7,392 bases of DNA, taken from assembly GCA_903921945.1 (NCBI GenBank), contig CAIXSC010000165.1:1-7392 (forward strand). Direction: 5' to 3'. Shown here one piece after another: positions 5,420 through 7,392 of the stretch. The DNA comes from an uncultured Planctomycetaceae bacterium. Lineage in GTDB: Bacteria > Planctomycetota > Planctomycetia > Pirellulales > Pirellulaceae. The notes below the pieces were generated by a model. The model saw nothing but the letters and a program-made list of their open reading frames with translations. It was not told the DNA's origin and did not search any database. Each line of letters begins with the position of its first letter. Positions within the stretch are counted from its first letter, which is position 1. Both the position numbers and the translations under genes were made by a program.

Positions 5420-6723
5420 GCTAAAGACTCCATCAGATCCACCAGGAAGCGAAACACTCCGCCGATTTGCGAAAACGCTTCGAATGCCGCTAGAAGAATC
5501 ACGCCAGGAAACACGAACGATATCACGCGTTGCCAACGATATTCTTGCCGACGGAGTTGGCTTTCCGCCCGCTCTTCGCAGGCCCAGGCGAGATTGCCCG
5601 ACGTTTCGGCAGCGATCAACAATACCTCGTCGTAGTCGGTGATCAACCGCTCGGCTCGCAGCGACGCCGTCCAGGGCGCGCCGGTCGCTACCGCGTTCAT
5701 CGCCCGCTCCACGCGGCGCTGGAGGACGCCCGACGGAAGATGCCGCGCGACACTGGCGAGCGTCTCGGAAACCGACCGTCCGCGGGCTATTCCCCAACCC
5801 AGGGCGCGGAGCACCCACGATTTGTCGTGCGTCAAGGAAAATCGTCCGACCAGCGGCAGCCATCGCCACCACAGTTCGCTCAACAAGAGCGTCGCGGAGA
5901 CGCCCACGGCGACGAGCAGTGTCGAATTCGCCGCCAGCGAGGCGTATCGCTGCAGCGTTGCAAACGTACTGGGATCGACGATGCCGAAATCCTTCAGAGG
6001 CCGCATCAAACCGATGCTCGTAGGAAGGCCGGATTCGGTGGCGATTTTTAGAAGCATGGGTTCGAGCTTCCAGCGGAAGAAGCCGTGCATTCCCAGCGTC
6101 ATCACCAAGACCCAGCTCAAATAAGCCAGGCGTTCGCCGATCGTCCTCAGCATCCGCCGCAATCGCTGCTCGTCCCGCATCGACTGTCGTAGAGTCGCGT
6201 CCAAGCAATCAAAGTCGTCGCCGATGCCCACAGCTAAAGTCGAACCCAGGCCGAAGCGATGGCCCGAGAGCCGCAACGCGTTGGGCAAACGGGCTCCACT
6301 TTCGAGCAAAGCCGCGAGCTGGCCGCTGCGTCGGCCAAAGTGATCGGGACGCTCCAACGCGTAGGCCCGCGCGGCGGTCGCCAGCGGAATCCGCCGCTCC
6401 ATGGCGACCGCGAGATAGGGCAGCACCGCTTGCCGCTCCGTGCGGTAGTACTGCCGAATCGCCAGGATCCCCATAAGGAAAGCCACGACGCCGATAGGTA
6501 CGGTGAGCGGTCCCGCAATCGCCGATACGACGCCGACGATGCCGGCGACCGTCAAGAGGCCGGCGATGACGCCGAGTCCGATTCGAATTGGATCCCGATC
6601 GCGGTTGGCGTGACGCGGACCACTCCAACCGCCGCGGCGGGAATCGATGATCGACAGCGCCAGGAACAAAAGCGTTCCGACGGCTAACAAGTTGATCAGA
6701 TTGATAGGCCCAAGCGGATTCAT
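5416..6723 (-). CDS. GspF-like inner-membrane platform protein, second copy with extra N-terminal membrane segments (435 aa)
   Basis: This belongs to the type II secretion / type IV pilus F (PilC/GspF) group, which forms the inner-membrane platform driven by the assembly ATPase. Predicted order: N-terminal membrane segments at about 8-26, 48-68 and 72-89; a first cytoplasmic helical domain from about 96 to 200 (AVAMERRIPLATAARAYALE is the typical start); two membrane segments (LAYLSWVLVMTLGM and STLLVAVGVSATLLLSELWW); a second domain from about 310, with LLIAAETSGNLAWACEERAE matching the conserved G-E-x-x-G-x-L region; and a last membrane helix. The classical protein has a soluble N-terminus of about 60 residues, so the extra N-terminal helices are unusual. 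The ATG at 6723 follows the upstream TGA by 8 bases, and the stop region itself (TGAGG) supplies the ribosome site. The longer frame to 6960 overlaps the upstream gene and has a Gly/Asp-rich non-natural sequence. Confidence 0.85.
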   Translation of the reverse strand: MNPLGPINLINLLAVGTLLFLALSIIDSRRGGWSGPRHANRDRDPIRIGLGVIAGLLTVAGIVGVVSAIAGPLTVPIGVVAFLMGILAIRQYYRTERQAVLPYLAVAMERRIPLATAARAYALERPDHFGRRSGQLAALLESGARLPNALRLSGHRFGLGSTLAVGIGDDFDCLDATLRQSMRDEQRLRRMLRTIGERLAYLSWVLVMTLGMHGFFRWKLEPMLLKIATESGLPTSIGLMRPLKDFGIVDPSTFATLQRYASLAANSTLLVAVGVSATLLLSELWWRWLPLVGRFSLTHDKSWVLRALGWGIARGRSVSETLASVARHLPSGVLQRRVERAMNAVATGAPWTASLRAERLITDYDEVLLIAAETSGNLAWACEERAESQLRRQEYRWQRVISFVFPGVILLAAFEAFSQIGGVFRFLVDLMESLA

Positions 6724-6731
6724 GGCTTGCC

Positions 6732-7392
6732 TCAGGAAAACATCGAAATGAGGTTCATCATCGGCGCCAGCATCATCCAGTAGGTACCGGCAACCATCAT
6801 CCCAACGCCGATGAAGGCGAGAGGCGGCGCCACCATCCGAACCCAACCCGTCCGCAATCGCGCCCGCGCCTCGCAAGTCTCCGCCACCGCGCGCAAGCAA
6901 TCCGGAAGCGATTGCGACCGCTCGCCCCAGCCCACAATCACCGTCGCCGTCGCTGGCCATTCGTCGGCGTCCGCCAGCGCCATGCCAATGCCGCCACCGA
7001 GCGAAACCCGCGTCGCCAAACGCTGCGCGGCCGCGTCCAGTCGATTGTCTCCGACGGCAGCACCGGCCAAACGCAGACTATCCGCCAACGGAATCCGCGC
7101 TTCGATCAACAGGGCGAGCCATCGCGCCCACGCGGCGAGCGTGAGCCAACGCCACAACGGCCCAATCAGCGGCAACTGCCCGCACCACAGTCGCCAGAAC
7201 GTCTTGCCGCCCAGGAACCGCATGGCCAAAAGCAATCCCGGCAGAAGCAACAGCGCCGCGAGCATCCAGGGCCCGCCGACCGCCATCGCCTCGAGCCCCC
7301 GCGTCAGCATCGTCGGCTTCATCTCGAATTCGGCGATCAGTTGTTGGAAACTTGGCGCCAACACCATGGCTGTGAATGGGAGCATGAGTGCC
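6732..7392 (-). CDS. GspF-like inner-membrane platform protein, C-terminal 219 residues, runs off right edge
   Basis: This is the 3' part of a GspF/PilC-family gene; no stop separates it from the window edge, so the Met at 7385 is internal. The visible part starts in the membrane segment and short periplasmic turn between the two T2SSF domains (PFTAMVLAPSFQQLIAEFE, compare the family pattern of a Pro-x-Phe after the helix). A second helix follows (PWMLAALLLLPGLLLAMRFL), then the second cytoplasmic domain (ARWLALLIEARIPLADSLRLAG through VIVGWGERSQSLPDCLRAVAE), and a last membrane helix (LAFIGVGMMVAGTYWMML). The family's G-E-x-T-G-x-L motif is here GERSQSL, so the second Gly is lost. It is followed after 8 bases by a second, quite different F-like gene, so the operon carries two platform-type proteins, possibly as a heterodimer (inference). 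Confidence 0.88.
   Translation of the reverse strand, partial: ALMLPFTAMVLAPSFQQLIAEFEMKPTMLTRGLEAMAVGGPWMLAALLLLPGLLLAMRFLGGKTFWRLWCGQLPLIGPLWRWLTLAAWARWLALLIEARIPLADSLRLAGAAVGDNRLDAAAQRLATRVSLGGGIGMALADADEWPATATVIVGWGERSQSLPDCLRAVAETCEARARLRTGWVRMVAPPLAFIGVGMMVAGTYWMMLAPMMNLISMFS

Noticed and set aside
5420..6208. Upstream extension of the GspI-like frame
   Set aside because: The frame is open only because it overlaps the GspF-like gene out of frame. The ATG at 5419 has an ATGA overlap and a ribosome site.

Overview
The window reads as planctomycete chromosome. Two markers support this: two DUF1559 (SBP_bac_10) pseudopilin-like proteins, each ending in the H-X9-DG motif, and the start of a planctomycete cytochrome c protein (CxxCH domain followed by the HWAFRPPVRP opening of a PSCyt2/DUF1549 region). 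The sequence is GC-rich. All genes I can support lie on the minus strand, so the transcriptional order runs from high to low coordinates. I see no RNA genes, insertion sequences, CRISPR arrays or clear terminators. The promoter of the main cluster must lie beyond position 7392.

From 7392 down to about 3630 is a tightly packed type II secretion / type IV pilus-like assembly cassette. It holds the 3' part of a GspF-like inner-membrane platform gene (6732-7392), a second divergent GspF-like gene (5416-6723), a GspI-like minor pseudopilin (4832-5419), a GspJ-like minor pseudopilin and a GspK-like minor pseudopilin (together 3630-4835), and then a DUF1559 pseudopilin (2614-3633). Successive genes overlap by exactly 4 bases (ATGA) or are separated by 8 bases, so they are probably one translationally coupled operon. 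The GspJ-like and GspK-like parts are a single open frame as sequenced. The sequence between them suggests that they are normally two genes with a GTGA overlap and that a one-base shift near two runs of five C has joined them. A 9-bp tandem repeat sits at the start of the GspK-like part.

From 3633 to 1006 is a duplication module: DUF1559 gene, small four-helix membrane protein (2194-2598), second DUF1559 gene (1006-2031). The two DUF1559 proteins are close paralogues of 339 and 341 aa with the prepilin cleavage Gly at residue 13 in both. The resemblance extends about 25 bases upstream of their start codons. The second copy has a remodelled N-terminal helix.

From 1005 to 1 there is a small uncertain ORF (660-950) and the first 194 codons of the membrane-anchored cytochrome c protein, which runs off the left edge.

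Inferred working model: the GspF-like platform proteins and the I/J/K-like pseudopilins form the tip-and-platform part of a pseudopilus. The DUF1559 proteins would be abundant or cargo pseudopilin subunits, matured by a prepilin peptidase encoded elsewhere. No ATPase (GspE), secretin (GspD) or prepilin peptidase is visible in the window.
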